This document shows positions 16,652-25,731 of a stretch of DNA of 64,000 nucleotides, one piece after another. Source of the stretch: Fodinicurvata sp. EGI_FJ10296 (GTDB taxonomy: Bacteria > Pseudomonadota > Alphaproteobacteria > DSM-16000 > Inquilinaceae); the NCBI RefSeq assembly GCF_040712075.1, contig NZ_JBFCVL010000006.1:186001-250000 (forward strand), written 5' to 3'. Under the pieces are notes generated by a model. That model had not been told where the DNA came from. It was given only the letters and a program-made list of their open reading frames with translations, and did no database searches. Numbering within the stretch: the first letter of the stretch is position 1; each line of letters starts with the position of its first letter. Both the position numbers and the translations under genes were made by a program.

Positions 16652-17953
16652 CTATTCGATGCCGAAGAATGCCAGTTGCCGGCGCAGATCCGCCACAGGC
16701 ATCGGGTAATCCGTGCCATTGCGGGCATGCAGCACGGCGGACGGCTGCACCCGGGCGATATGGGTCTGAACCTTGATCGCAATCCCGACCGGCAGCCCGG
16801 CCTTCCAGCACAGGGCGACGATGCCTTTTGGGCTCCGCGTGTCGAGGACTGCCTGCACGGCGTGATGCGGAACCTCCGCCAGCAATGCCAGGGCCGCCGC
16901 GACGAACGGCCGGTCGCCGTCGAAGATCGCGTCGTCGATGTCCTGACTGCTTAACACACCGCGCGCATGAAGGTCGGCGGCGCGGTGGCGTGCGGTGTTC
17001 GGGTCCGGTGCGGACTTTGCCGCCGACCCGACCGGCTTTACGACATCAAGGGGCGGTCCCCGGTCGAGCGGGTGGCTTTCCGACGTCAGGCGCGTGCGCA
17101 ACATTTCGGTCAGGGCATCGGCCGTGTCGGGATCGATATCGGAGCGGCTCCGCATTGCCTCGATCAGGCCGGCGGCAACGAAGCGGGAAAGCGTGCGCAT
17201 GGCGCTGCCGGTCAGGGCAGGGCGATAGACCAGCGGCCGGTGCCACGCGGGGTGGTCCGGCGCCCGCTCCAGAATGGCGTCGAGTGTTTCTTCGCGGATC
17301 TGGGCCGATTGATTGGCGAGCAGGCTGCCGATCGCGTCGGCGTCGCCCGATTCGACGATCCCGGCCGCGACGCGTGTCGACAACCCGTCGCGGCGGGCGA
17401 GCGATCCCGCAACACCCGGTGGTGGGGCCGATCTCAGGACCGCCAGCAGATCGTCGTCGGTCAGGACCGGGCTGTGCTCGACCATTGGGCTCGCGACCTG
17501 GCCTTCCCGGTCGAGCGCAAGTCCGAGCGCCACTTTCGCTGGCAGGTTCCGGCATTCCCGGGTCGCCCGCGCCAGCAATGCCCGGATCGACGGCCTTGGG
17601 TCAGCGGCAATCTGCATCAGAATGTCATTGACGATCCGGTCGAGCGGCGGGGGATTGGTCTCTTCGTTCGGTGCCAGACGTGCCACGGTCTTGCGCACCA
17701 GGTCGGCGCAGATTGCCGGATCGGCATCGCCGGTCAGCAGAAGATCGGCCTTGAGCGGAGTGTTCGGGTTTTGCGCCACGGCCAGCCGCACCTCTGCGGC
17801 GACGTCACCGGCCAGGAAATACAGGATCTCCGGCGGAACGTCCGGCTGGGCGGCGAGATCGCGGCGATCGTCGACCGTTGCGGCCGTCGCCCTGCGCTTG
17901 GCGGATTCATAGGCCGGCAGGGAAGGGTCGCGGTCCTCCGGAGGCCGCGCCAT
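16652..17953 (-). CDS. DUF2336 domain-containing protein
   Basis: A soluble, mostly helical protein of 433 residues. It has the pattern of the alphaproteobacterial DUF2336 family: KRRATAATVDDRRDLAAQPDVPPEILYFLAGD near the N-terminus, HEAT-like stretches such as VRLAVAQNPNTPLKADLLL, and the repeated SPVLTDDDLLAVL and RPLVYRPALTGSAMRTLSRFVA units. The C-terminal half (ADLHARGVLSSQDIDDAIF and VPHHAVQAVLDTRSPKGIVALCWKAGLP) resembles the family end. The molecular function is unknown. I use the ATG at 17953, two bases after the stop of the PAS gene, because that coupling is tight. A start at 18052 would lie within the PAS gene. Confidence 0.8.
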   Translation of the reverse strand: MARPPEDRDPSLPAYESAKRRATAATVDDRRDLAAQPDVPPEILYFLAGDVAAEVRLAVAQNPNTPLKADLLLTGDADPAICADLVRKTVARLAPNEETNPPPLDRIVNDILMQIAADPRPSIRALLARATRECRNLPAKVALGLALDREGQVASPMVEHSPVLTDDDLLAVLRSAPPPGVAGSLARRDGLSTRVAAGIVESGDADAIGSLLANQSAQIREETLDAILERAPDHPAWHRPLVYRPALTGSAMRTLSRFVAAGLIEAMRSRSDIDPDTADALTEMLRTRLTSESHPLDRGPPLDVVKPVGSAAKSAPDPNTARHRAADLHARGVLSSQDIDDAIFDGDRPFVAAALALLAEVPHHAVQAVLDTRSPKGIVALCWKAGLPVGIAIKVQTHIARVQPSAVLHARNGTDYPMPVADLRRQLAFFGIE

Positions 17954-17955
17954 GC

Positions 17956-18864
17956 TCAGGCCTCTTCCGGGGCGGGGCGCTCGTCCGGCTGCCGCTCTTC
18001 GGACGGCAGCGGAGGATCGACCAGCAGGACCACGCCGCGCGCTCCGACCCATTCGTCCTGGTCGTCGTGCAGCGGCCGGGCGGATACGGCGCCGACCACC
18101 AGCGTGCCGTCGATGCGCAGAAGATCGAGCCGTTCGGCGCGCACTGGCCGCCGTACTTCGAACGCCGTGCGCTCCAGCCCCTCATGGGCCAGAAGCACCG
18201 AGAAATGGGCGCCAATCAGGGCGTCGGCCGGATAGCCGAGGGCACCATCGGACGAAACGTAGACCAACTGACCATTGATGTCGGTCTCGAACGAGAAATC
18301 GCAGGCCATATCGACCATGTCACGGAATCGCTGCCGCGAATCGGCAAGCGCCTGGCGCAGATGCCGCTCCAGCGTCACGTCGCGGCCCAGCAGCAGTCGG
18401 CAGCCGTCGGGCAGCAAAGTGGCTGACCATTCGATCATCGTCGGCCCGCGATCGGTTGCGAGTGTCGATGTATGGTTGGCGGCGCCGGCGGTTTCGGTGG
18501 CGCTGGCGGCCCACTCGATCAGGTCCCAGCCCCATTCGGCGTCAAGCAGGCCGGGGCCGAGATCGGTCAGCGCCGACCCGACGCGAATGGGAGTCAGATC
18601 GGCGTCGAGCAGGATCGACGGGCCGGGGTAACGCTCCACCACAGCATCGATGGGGGCGGGCCGCCAGCCGCCACCGCCCGTCCCGGCCGCGTCGATCCCG
18701 GCAACGGCGACAGCGGACCCGGCGTCCGGCGCCACTGGTCCGGTCGTCGGGGGCACGGTCGGCGCAGAGGGATCTGGTGGGGGTGACATACCGAAAAGCC
18801 GCTTGAACACGAAAGGGGCATCCTGCAAACAATTACCGTCAACGCAGTGGTCGATATCTTCCAT
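17956..18864 (-). CDS. PAS-domain protein
   Basis: A 302-residue soluble protein with a low-complexity Pro/Ala N-terminal linker and two PAS-like modules. The first lies at about residues 65-165 (PGPSILLDADLTPIRVG to WSATLLPDGCRLLLGRDVTLERHLRQALADSRQRF). The second follows it (FRDMVDMACDFSFETDINGQLVYVSSDGALGYPADALIGAHFSVLL to VGARGVVLLVD). It has no kinase, GGDEF or other output domain. The ATG at 18864 has GGAG 8 bases ahead. Its stop is two bases from the DUF2336 gene start, so it is likely the sensory partner of that protein. The ligand or cofactor is unknown. Confidence 0.75.
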   Translation of the reverse strand: MEDIDHCVDGNCLQDAPFVFKRLFGMSPPPDPSAPTVPPTTGPVAPDAGSAVAVAGIDAAGTGGGGWRPAPIDAVVERYPGPSILLDADLTPIRVGSALTDLGPGLLDAEWGWDLIEWAASATETAGAANHTSTLATDRGPTMIEWSATLLPDGCRLLLGRDVTLERHLRQALADSRQRFRDMVDMACDFSFETDINGQLVYVSSDGALGYPADALIGAHFSVLLAHEGLERTAFEVRRPVRAERLDLLRIDGTLVVGAVSARPLHDDQDEWVGARGVVLLVDPPLPSEERQPDERPAPEEA

Positions 18865-19020
18865 AGCGCACTCCGGTGAAGGTCCTGTTAAGCATCGATA
18901 GAAGGCGCGGGATTTCTTTGTGTATCGCTGGCATGCAGGTATCCTGCGGGCGCGATGCGGCGGTTGGCACCACGGCCGCAGATCGTCACCTGCAATTCTG
19001 TCCGTCAGAAGCGAGACACC

Positions 19021-19692
19021 ATGAGCGACCGGGTCGATCATATCGAGACATGGGTCTTTGACCTGGACAACACCCTCTATCCGGCCTCATCCAATCTGTT
19101 CGATCAGGTTGACCGCCGGATGGGAGAATTCATCGCCGCGCGATTCGCCATGGCCCCCGACGAGGCCCGACTTCTGCAAAAGAAACTGTTCCGCGAACAC
19201 GGCACGACGTTGCGCGGGTTGATGACGGATCATGGTGTGGCGGCGGCCGATTTTCTGGATTTCGTGCACGACATCGATCTGTCGGTGCTGGCGCCGCAAG
19301 ATGATCTGGTGACGGCCCTGGAGGCCTTGCCCGGACGCAAGCTGATCTTCACCAACGGCTCCGAACGCCATGCCGAACGGGTGCTGGGGCATATCGGCAT
19401 CGACCATCTGTTCGACGGCGTGATGGATATCGTCGGCAGCGACTATGTGCCCAAGCCAGCGGCGGCCCCCTATGACGCCCTGATCGCGCGATTTGCCATC
19501 GAACCGGCGCGCGCCGCGATGGTTGAGGACATGGCGCGCAATCTCGAAGTGCCGCACCGGCTCGGTATGACGACGGTCTGGGTCGCCGGCGGGCCGGATT
19601 GGGCCCAACCCGACGATACGGCCCATATTCACCATGTCGTCCACGATCTCGCCGGCTGGTTGAGCGAGCGGGCGCGCGGGCGGATCACCTGA
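19021..19692 (+). CDS. HAD-family pyrimidine 5'-nucleotidase-like protein
   Basis: A 223-residue haloacid-dehalogenase-superfamily phosphatase. Motif I is FDLDNTLYP (residues about 13-21, nucleophile Asp), motif II is IFTNGS, the motif III lysine lies in VPKPAAAPY, and motif IV is MVEDMARN. This matches the pyrimidine 5'-nucleotidase/YjjG-like group that dephosphorylates nucleoside monophosphates or sugar phosphates. The ATG at 19021 gives the family N-terminus MSDRVDHIETWVFDLDNT. From memory, alphaproteobacteria commonly carry this gene next to dapD, as here with one intervening hydrolase gene. Confidence 0.88.
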   Translation: MSDRVDHIETWVFDLDNTLYPASSNLFDQVDRRMGEFIAARFAMAPDEARLLQKKLFREHGTTLRGLMTDHGVAAADFLDFVHDIDLSVLAPQDDLVTALEALPGRKLIFTNGSERHAERVLGHIGIDHLFDGVMDIVGSDYVPKPAAAPYDALIARFAIEPARAAMVEDMARNLEVPHRLGMTTVWVAGGPDWAQPDDTAHIHHVVHDLAGWLSERARGRIT

Positions 19693-19719
19693 TGCCTGTG
19701 GCGAGCGTTTGGTCCGGCC

Positions 19720-20607
19720 TCATCCGAAAAAGCGCCTGAATTCGTCGACGACGGCCTCCGGCGCTTCCTCGGCCAGATAGTGGCCAGTGGGCACGGACCC
19801 GCCGGTCGGTGCAACCTCGCAATACCGGGTCCAGATCGCGAGCGGGTCGTACCATTGCCCGATCTTGCCCTTGTCGCCCCATAGAACGCGCGTCGGGCAC
19901 TGGACCTTGCGGTCTTCGGCACGGCTCGTCCGGTCGTGATCCATGTCGATTGTCGCCGCCGCGCGATAATCCTCGCACATGCCGGTGATCATGTCCGGCG
20001 AGCGCACCGCCGCCAAATAATCGGCAAGGGCTTCGGGGTGGAAGAATCCCGGCGGCTTGGGCTCTCGTGAGGTGTGGGCCGCGAACCAGGCATCGGGTGC
20101 GGCATTGATCAGCGTTTCCGGAAAGGGGTGGGGCTGAGCCAGCCAGAACCAGTGGTAATACCCCATCGCAAACTTCATATCGGCCCGCTCGAAATGCTCC
20201 AGCGTCGGAACGATGTCGAGTACGGCAAGGCGCCGGACGCGGTCGGGATGATCGATGGCAAGCCGGTGCGCGACACGCGCGCCACGATCATGACCGGCCA
20301 GCAAAAAGCTGTCATGGCCAAGCGTTGCCGCCAACTCGACGATCTCCGCCGCCATTTCGCGCTTGGCATAGGGCGCGTGATCGGTGCTCGCGGCCGGTTT
20401 CCACGATCCTCCATAGCCGCGCAGATCGGGGCAGATGACGTCGAATGCCGCAGCCAGATCCGGCGCCACGGCATGCCACATGGCATGGGTCTGGGGATTG
20501 CCGTGCAGCAGGATCAGCGGCGGACCTGATCCGCCGCGCCGGAACCGGACGCGGCGGCCCTGGATGTCCATGGTCTCGGTGCGGAAGCCGTCGAAAAAGG
20601 CCGTCAT
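19720..20607 (-). CDS. Alpha/beta hydrolase, fluoroacetate dehalogenase-like
   Basis: A 295-residue alpha/beta hydrolase. The nucleophile elbow is GHDRGARVAHR, with Asp107 in place of Ser. Residues expected for fluoroacetate dehalogenase are present at near-constant offset from the characterised Rhodopseudomonas enzyme as I recall it: Asp107 (nucleophile), Arg108 and Arg111 (carboxylate binding), Asp131, His152-Trp153 (halide pocket, in YYHWFWLAQP), Tyr214 and His276. This supports a haloacetate-type dehalogenase that replaces halide by hydroxide. An epoxide hydrolase is the main alternative because it shares the Asp nucleophile. The ATG at 20607 gives MTAFFDGFRTETM. It is divergent from dapD. 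Confidence 0.7.
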   Translation of the reverse strand: MTAFFDGFRTETMDIQGRRVRFRRGGSGPPLILLHGNPQTHAMWHAVAPDLAAAFDVICPDLRGYGGSWKPAASTDHAPYAKREMAAEIVELAATLGHDSFLLAGHDRGARVAHRLAIDHPDRVRRLAVLDIVPTLEHFERADMKFAMGYYHWFWLAQPHPFPETLINAAPDAWFAAHTSREPKPPGFFHPEALADYLAAVRSPDMITGMCEDYRAAATIDMDHDRTSRAEDRKVQCPTRVLWGDKGKIGQWYDPLAIWTRYCEVAPTGGSVPTGHYLAEEAPEAVVDEFRRFFG

Positions 20608-20714
20608 TGAGGGTGATCCCGGTTTGATGGTTCTGGCGCAGAGCCGCCAGTATGCATATGCCGGCAACCGACCGGAAAGAGCACAGGCGTGCACCGAACC
20701 CGGTCCGGGTGCGA

Positions 20715-20743
20715 TTGACATTGGACGGGGGCTTGATCATGGT
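20715..20743 (+). promoter_or_regulatory. Candidate dapD promoter
   Basis: A perfect TTGACA (20715-20720) is followed after 17 bases by CATGGT (20738-20743). It would give a leader of about 45 bases before the dapD ATG at 20794. The -10 is weak. Confidence 0.4.
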
Positions 20744-20793
20744 AGTCGCGCTTCCTCTCGGACATCGATCCAACGACCATTTACGGACATGAC

Positions 20794-21636
20794 ATGACGC
20801 CGGACACGCTTCAGCAGGTAATCGAAAGCGCTTGGGAAAGCCGTGACGCGATCACGGTTTCCACGGCAGGTGAAACCCGCGAAGCGGTTGAGGCGGCGCT
20901 GAACGGTCTGGACAGCGGCGCGATGCGCGTCGCCGAAAAAATCGACGGCACATGGCAGGTCAATCAGTGGCTGAAAAAGGCGGTTCTGCTGTCGTTCCGC
21001 CTGAGCCCGATGACGACGATCGGCAACGGTCCCGGCGGCACGGCGTGGTGGGACAAGGTGCCGTCGAAATTCGACGGCTGGGGCGCGGCGGATTTCGAAA
21101 GTGCCGGCTTCCGTACCGTGCCGACGGCGGTGGTCCGGCGCTCGGCCTATATCGCGCCGAGCGTGATCCTGATGCCGAGCTTCGTGAATATCGGCGCCCG
21201 CGTCGATAGCGGAACGATGATCGATACCTGGGCAACGGTCGGCTCCTGCGCGCAGATCGGCCGGAACGTCCATCTGTCCGGCGGCGCCGGCATCGGCGGC
21301 GTGCTGGAACCGTTGCAGGCGGGACCGGTCATCATCGAGGACGGCTGTTTCATCGGCGCCCGGTCCGAAGTGGCCGAAGGCGTGATCGTCGAAGAAGGCG
21401 CGGTGCTGTCGATGGGCGTTTATCTCGGAGCCTCGACGAAGATCGTCGATCGCGAAACGGGAGAAACGTTCCGCGGCCGCGTGCCGGCCTACTCCGTCGT
21501 CGTGCCGGGCACCATGCCGGGCAAGCCGCTTCCGGACGGATCGCCGGGGCCGGCGCTTTATTGTGCGGTCATCGTCAAGCGGGTCGACGAGCAGACGCGC
21601 GCCAAGACCAGCGTCAACGAGTTGCTGCGCGACTGA
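20794..21636 (+). CDS. dapD: 2,3,4,5-tetrahydropyridine-2,6-dicarboxylate N-succinyltransferase DapD
   Basis: DapD succinylates tetrahydrodipicolinate with succinyl-CoA in the succinylase route to meso-diaminopimelate and lysine. The 280-residue protein has the helical N-terminal domain ([14 protein letters not shown], ending near FRLSPM) and a left-handed parallel beta-helix built from hexapeptide repeats ([40 protein letters not shown]). [10 protein letters not shown] segment lies close to the C-terminus. Length is typical. It is 43 bases upstream of dapE, the enzyme two steps later, so the two are probably one operon. Confidence 0.97.
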   Translation: MTPDTLQQVIESAWESRDAITVSTAGETREAVEAALNGLDSGAMRVAEKIDGTWQVNQWLKKAVLLSFRLSPMTTIGNGPGGTAWWDKVPSKFDGWGAADFESAGFRTVPTAVVRRSAYIAPSVILMPSFVNIGARVDSGTMIDTWATVGSCAQIGRNVHLSGGAGIGGVLEPLQAGPVIIEDGCFIGARSEVAEGVIVEEGAVLSMGVYLGASTKIVDRETGETFRGRVPAYSVVVPGTMPGKPLPDGSPGPALYCAVIVKRVDEQTRAKTSVNELLRD

Positions 21637-21679
21637 CGCCCGAACCTTCCGTTCAGACATCCGAAAGCGAATCCTGCCA

Positions 21680-22864
21680 ATGGCGCCGCGCACCGATCCC
21701 GTCGAACTGGCCCGTGATCTGATCCGGTGCCGCAGCGTCACACCCGACGACAGCGGCGCGATGGACGTCGTCGAAACCGCCCTGTCGACGCTGGGCTTCG
21801 AGTGTCACCGTCTGACGCTGGGCGAGGCGGGCGATCCCCCGATCGAGAATCTGTACGCCCGTCTCGGCACCGAGGGGCCGAACCTCTGCTTTGCCGGTCA
21901 CACCGATGTCGTGCCGCCCGGCGACGAGGCCGATTGGACCCATCCACCTTTCGCGGCCGAAATCCACGACGGCATTCTTTATGGCCGCGGCGCTGTCGAC
22001 ATGAAGGGTGCAGTTGCGTCCTTTATCGCTGCGGTCGGCCGCATGGCAACGTCACTCGCGGGGCCCGATGGCCGTTGGACGCCATCAGGGTTTTCGCTGT
22101 CGTTGCTGATCACGGGCGACGAGGAGGGCCCGGCTTTCAACGGAACGCGCCGGGTCCTGGAATGGCTCGCCGACCGGGGGGAGCGGATCGACGCCTGTGT
22201 CGTCGGTGAACCGACCAACGCCACGCGCATCGGCGACACGATGAAGATCGGCCGCCGCGGCTCGATGTCCGGATTTCTGTCGGTCGAGGGCGCCCAGGCT
22301 CATGCCGCCTATGCGAGGTCCGAGGATAACGCTGTCCACCGCATGATCGCCCTGTTGCACGCGCTGACGGCGGCGCCGATCGATGAAGCTACCGATCATT
22401 TCGATCCGACCAGCCTGCAGGTCGTCACCGTGGATGTCGGCAACCCGACCGTCAATGTCGTGCCGCCCCGTGCTGCTGCAACGATCAACACCCGCTTCAA
22501 CGACCGCCATACCAGCGCGTCCCTGCAGGCGCTGATCTGCGAAAAACTGGACGCCGTCGATCGCGATTACGCCATCCGGTGGCATGTGAGTGGTGAGAAC
22601 TTCCTGACCGAGCCGGGCGTCTTTACCGAACTGGTGGCGTCTTCAGTCGCCGATGCAACGGGGAGCCGGCCGGCCTACAGCACATCGGGCGGCAGTTCCG
22701 ACGCCCGTTTCATCAGGCATCACTGCCCGGTGGTCGAGTTCGGGCTGAACAACGCCACCATCCACAAGACGAACGAGCAGACGCCGGTGGCCGATCTCGA
22801 AGCCCTGACTGCAGTATATCAGGCGCTGATCACGCGGGTGGCACGCGGCGAGCCATTGGTCTGA
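21680..22864 (+). CDS. dapE: Succinyl-diaminopimelate desuccinylase DapE
   Basis: DapE is a zinc M20A-type hydrolase that removes succinate from N-succinyl-L,L-diaminopimelate. The 394-residue protein contains CFAGHTDVVPPGDE, YGRGAVDMKGAVA, ITGDEEGPAFNGT, the VGEPTN segment and HKTNEQTPV near the end, covering the metal ligands and catalytic Glu. The ATG at 21680 gives MAPRTDPVELARDLIRCRSVTPDD, the usual beginning. An in-frame upstream ATG at 21563 lies inside dapD and is rejected. In relatives as I recall them, truA-fmt-def would follow; here a GntR/FAH/TRAP cassette intervenes. Confidence 0.96.
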   Translation: MAPRTDPVELARDLIRCRSVTPDDSGAMDVVETALSTLGFECHRLTLGEAGDPPIENLYARLGTEGPNLCFAGHTDVVPPGDEADWTHPPFAAEIHDGILYGRGAVDMKGAVASFIAAVGRMATSLAGPDGRWTPSGFSLSLLITGDEEGPAFNGTRRVLEWLADRGERIDACVVGEPTNATRIGDTMKIGRRGSMSGFLSVEGAQAHAAYARSEDNAVHRMIALLHALTAAPIDEATDHFDPTSLQVVTVDVGNPTVNVVPPRAAATINTRFNDRHTSASLQALICEKLDAVDRDYAIRWHVSGENFLTEPGVFTELVASSVADATGSRPAYSTSGGSSDARFIRHHCPVVEFGLNNATIHKTNEQTPVADLEALTAVYQALITRVARGEPLV

Positions 22865-22912
22865 ACATCGCGGGTCCCGGCACCTGGTCAAAGATGTTCA
22901 GGGCGTCCGATC

Positions 22913-23611
22913 CTACGACTCTCCCAGCATGTTTGCGGCGACCACGCGCAAATGGTCGCGCATCGCCGCTTCGGCCGCGGTGCGGTCGCGGTCGGCGATC
23001 GCGTCGCGAACGGCCCTGTGCTGCAGGATATAGGCGCTGATCCGTTCCGGTGTCAGCGATGCCTGCTTCAGACGCCCCCACATGGAATCGCTTCGCGCCT
23101 GGTTCAGGGTTTCGAACAGTGTCAGCAGCATCGAATTGTTGCAGGCCGTCGCGACGATGCCATGAAAAGCACTGTCCCAATGCTCGAACTGCAGCAGGCT
23201 TGATGCCCGCTCTGACTGGCTGATCGCTTCGTCCATTCGTTCGATATCGTCCGGCGTCGCCCGAAGGGCGGCAATCGCGGTGATTCGCGGTTCCAGAACG
23301 CTGCGGGCTTCCAGCACCTCGGCCGGATTGGTCGTGTTAAGTGCGGCCGTGGGGCGGGCTGACGGCTGATGGGCGAACGGGGCTGCATCGGCCGTCCTGC
23401 CGTCCATGCGCCTGCCGACGAATGTGCCCTGGCCGACGCCCCGCCACAGCACGCCGTCGTCGCGCAGTCTGTCCATCGCACGCCGCATCGTCCCGCGGCT
23501 GCCGCCGAGAACCTTGATCAATTCGCGTTCGGCCGGCAGGCGATCCCCCGGCCCGAAGCCGCCGTCGGCAATGTAGGCGCGGAGCGATTCCGCAAGTTCC
23601 GTGCTGCGCAT
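22913..23611 (-). CDS. GntR-family regulator, FadR-type
   Basis: A 232-residue transcription factor: winged helix at residues 1-70 (LRAYIADGGFGPGDRLPAERELIKVLGGSRGTMRRAMDRL) and an all-helical FCD effector domain (LEARSVLEPRITAIAALRATPDDIERMDEAI, FHGIVATACNNSMLL, HRAVRDAIADRDRTAAEAAMRDHL). The FCD domain usually binds a small acid, often with a metal ion. It is divergent from the FAH-hydrolase/TRAP operon and should control it. I use the ATG at 23611 with GAGG and AAGGAG nearby; an in-frame TTG at 23653 is less likely. TAGTCCAAT repeats lie in the shared promoter region. Confidence 0.9.
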   Translation of the reverse strand: MRSTELAESLRAYIADGGFGPGDRLPAERELIKVLGGSRGTMRRAMDRLRDDGVLWRGVGQGTFVGRRMDGRTADAAPFAHQPSARPTAALNTTNPAEVLEARSVLEPRITAIAALRATPDDIERMDEAISQSERASSLLQFEHWDSAFHGIVATACNNSMLLTLFETLNQARSDSMWGRLKQASLTPERISAYILQHRAVRDAIADRDRTAAEAAMRDHLRVVAANMLGES

Positions 23612-23645
23612 GGCGCCTCGATTCTCCTTCACAACGGACCAAAAA

Positions 23646-23759
23646 TAGTCCAATTATCGGAATGGATCAAATATTATGTCCGAAATGTGCTTGACTGCGG
23701 CATTGACATGAGGTTTCTTAGGAAAAAGGCTATCCAATATTAGTCCAATCACGAATTGG
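23646..23759. promoter_or_regulatory. Candidate GntR operators between regulator and FAH/TRAP operon
   Basis: TAGTCCAAT occurs at 23646-23654 and again at 23741-23749. The second copy is part of CCAAT-CACGA-ATTGG (23745-23759), a perfect 5-base dyad with an odd spacer, the usual shape of FadR-type operators. A third CCAAT lies at 23734. The region is AT-rich. Confidence 0.45.
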
Positions 23760-23770
23760 GTCAAACTGCA

Positions 23771-24673
23771 ATGAAGCTCGTCACCTTTACCCTGTCGTCC
23801 ACCCCGGAGTCTCCCGCCCATGTGGGTGCCTGCGACGATGGAGACGCAACTGTCGCGGACCTGACCGATGGCGGTCTGGCCGATTCGATGGAAAGCTTCA
23901 TCCGGATGGGCAAAGCGGGTCTGGACAAGGCGCGGGCCTATGTGATGGGCACGCCGAAGCGGTACGCTTTGGCGGACATCGTAATCGGTGCTCCCATATC
24001 CCGTCCCGCCAAGAATATCATGTGCGTCGGCAAGAACTACTACGCTCATGCGGTGGAATTTCATTCCAGCGGCTTCGATGCCTCCAGCGCGGCCGGTGCC
24101 GCGGCCGTTCCCGACAAGCCCGTGATCTTCACCAAGGCCCATACGAGCATCGCCGCGCCGGGTGCCGTCATCGACACCCGTCTCGACCCGACCGGTTCGA
24201 CCGATTACGAGGGCGAGCTGGCCGTCGTCATCGGCGTCGGCGGCCGGGGCATCGCGCGCGACCGGGCCCTGGAACACGTTTACGGTTATACCATCGTCAA
24301 CGATGTGACGGCGCGAACGATTCAACACGCCCACAAGCAGTGGTTCCTGGGCAAGAGCATCGATGGCTATTGCCCCATGGGTCCGTGTCTGGTGACGGCG
24401 GACGAGATCGAGGATGTCGAGGCGCTCGAACTCGTGACCACGGTCAACGGCGAGGTTCGGCAAAAGGCTTCGGTCGCCGATCTGGTGTTCGACATTCCGA
24501 TGCTGATCGAAACCATCTCCCACGGTATCCGGCTGGAGCCGGGCGATGTGATCGCAACCGGAACGCCTGCCGGCGTCGGGATCGGCTTCGATCCGCCGCG
24601 CTATCTCAAGGCCGGCGACAGCGTTGCCGTCACGATCGAACCCATCGGGACGTTGACCAATCCAGTCTCGTAA
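23771..24673 (+). CDS. Fumarylacetoacetate hydrolase (FAH) family protein
   Basis: A 300-residue enzyme of the FAH superfamily, which cleaves or tautomerises beta-diketone or 2-oxo acids such as acylpyruvates, or decarboxylates oxaloacetate-like compounds. Motifs: NIMCVGKNYYAHAVEF, DYEGELAVVIG (metal-ligand Glu), NDVTARTIQ, GKSIDGYCPMGP, and TGTPAGVGIGFDPP. The ATG at 23771 gives MKLVTFTL. It is the first gene of the operon transcribed away from the GntR regulator and directly precedes the TAXI binding-protein gene, so it probably processes the imported compound. The exact reaction cannot be read from sequence. Confidence 0.88.
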   Translation: MKLVTFTLSSTPESPAHVGACDDGDATVADLTDGGLADSMESFIRMGKAGLDKARAYVMGTPKRYALADIVIGAPISRPAKNIMCVGKNYYAHAVEFHSSGFDASSAAGAAAVPDKPVIFTKAHTSIAAPGAVIDTRLDPTGSTDYEGELAVVIGVGGRGIARDRALEHVYGYTIVNDVTARTIQHAHKQWFLGKSIDGYCPMGPCLVTADEIEDVEALELVTTVNGEVRQKASVADLVFDIPMLIETISHGIRLEPGDVIATGTPAGVGIGFDPPRYLKAGDSVAVTIEPIGTLTNPVS

Positions 24674-24676
24674 CGC

Positions 24677-24702
24677 CGGCCCCGTCTGAATAAACGGGGC
24701 CG
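24677..24702 (+). repeat. Intercistronic hairpin between FAH and TAXI genes
   Basis: CGGCCCCGT (24677-24685) pairs perfectly with ACGGGGCCG (24694-24702) around an 8-base loop. No T-run follows, so it probably stabilises or partially attenuates the operon mRNA. Confidence 0.5.
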
Positions 24703-24737
24703 AATACAAGAACATCAAAGCGGAGGAGGAAATACTC

Positions 24738-25703
24738 ATGAAGAAATATATGTTGACCACGGCGCTGGTCTCGGCCGGTTTCGCGGCGGCAATGGCCGCC
24801 ACGCCGGCCGCAGCGCAGACGCAGGTCGCGTGGGGCGGCTCGAACCCCGGCGGTGTCATGTATTACATGGTCGGTGTCGCGGGCACGCTGTTTTCCGAGC
24901 AGGTTGACGGGCTGAACGTGACCCAGGTAACGACCGGCGGTTCGACGGAAAACGCCAAACGGCTGGTCAGCGGCGAACTCGACATGGGGATCGTCTACGG
25001 GGCGCATGTCTATATGTCGCTGAACAACGAGGGGCCGTTCGAGAACGACGCCACGGGTGACATGCTGCGCGGGGTGGCCAAGGCTTACGAGGGCCCGACC
25101 TATTTCGTCACGCTCGAAGGCTCCGACATTGAAACGATCGACGATCTGGCCGGTGCCAATGTTGCGTTGGGCCCGCCGGGTTCCGGGACGGTCTTCAATT
25201 GCTCGAACATGCTTCGCGCGCTTGGCATGCTCGACGACATCGAGCCGGAGATGATGACCTTTGCCGATGCGGGCCGGGCGCTGGGCAACAATCAGATCGA
25301 CGCGTTCTGCCAATCGTCCGCACCGGCAGCGGCAGTGTCCGAACTGGCGGAGACCCAGGGCGTGCGCGTCCTGGAATACAGCGACGAGCAGATGGCGACC
25401 ATCCAGGAGATGTATCCGTTCTATAATACCGGCCGTCTTGCCGACGATGTCTATACCGGCGTCCCGGAAACGCAAATGCCGTTCATGACGGTCTATTGGG
25501 TCGCGCATGAGCGGGTCGACGCCGATGTCGTCGAGGACATGCTTGAGGTCGCCTATACCGACGAGAACCGCCAGCGGCTTGCCGAGGGGCATGCGGCCTG
25601 GGCGCAAATGGAGCCCGACACCGCGAATTTCCTCGCGCTGGGCGCGCCGATGCACCCGGGTGCCGAAGCCTATTATCGGGCCAATGGCATGTGGGAAGAG
25701 TGA
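24738..25703 (+). CDS. TAXI-family TRAP transporter solute-binding protein
   Basis: The periplasmic receptor of a TAXI-type TRAP transporter, 321 residues. It has a Sec signal (MKKYMLTTALVSAGFAAAMAA, cleavage near ATPAAAQ) followed by TQVAWGGSNPGGVMYYMV and the family blocks TGGSTENAKRLVSGELDMGI, GANVALGPPGSGTVFNCSNML and GNNQIDAFCQSSAP. GGAGGA precedes the ATG. TAXI proteins carry glutamate, 2-oxoglutarate and other organic acids; the ligand here is unknown. The fused permease follows. Confidence 0.92.
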   Translation: MKKYMLTTALVSAGFAAAMAATPAAAQTQVAWGGSNPGGVMYYMVGVAGTLFSEQVDGLNVTQVTTGGSTENAKRLVSGELDMGIVYGAHVYMSLNNEGPFENDATGDMLRGVAKAYEGPTYFVTLEGSDIETIDDLAGANVALGPPGSGTVFNCSNMLRALGMLDDIEPEMMTFADAGRALGNNQIDAFCQSSAPAAAVSELAETQGVRVLEYSDEQMATIQEMYPFYNTGRLADDVYTGVPETQMPFMTVYWVAHERVDADVVEDMLEVAYTDENRQRLAEGHAAWAQMEPDTANFLALGAPMHPGAEAYYRANGMWEE

Positions 25704-25731
25704 TCCCTGCCGCAGTAAAAGCGTAAGATCG

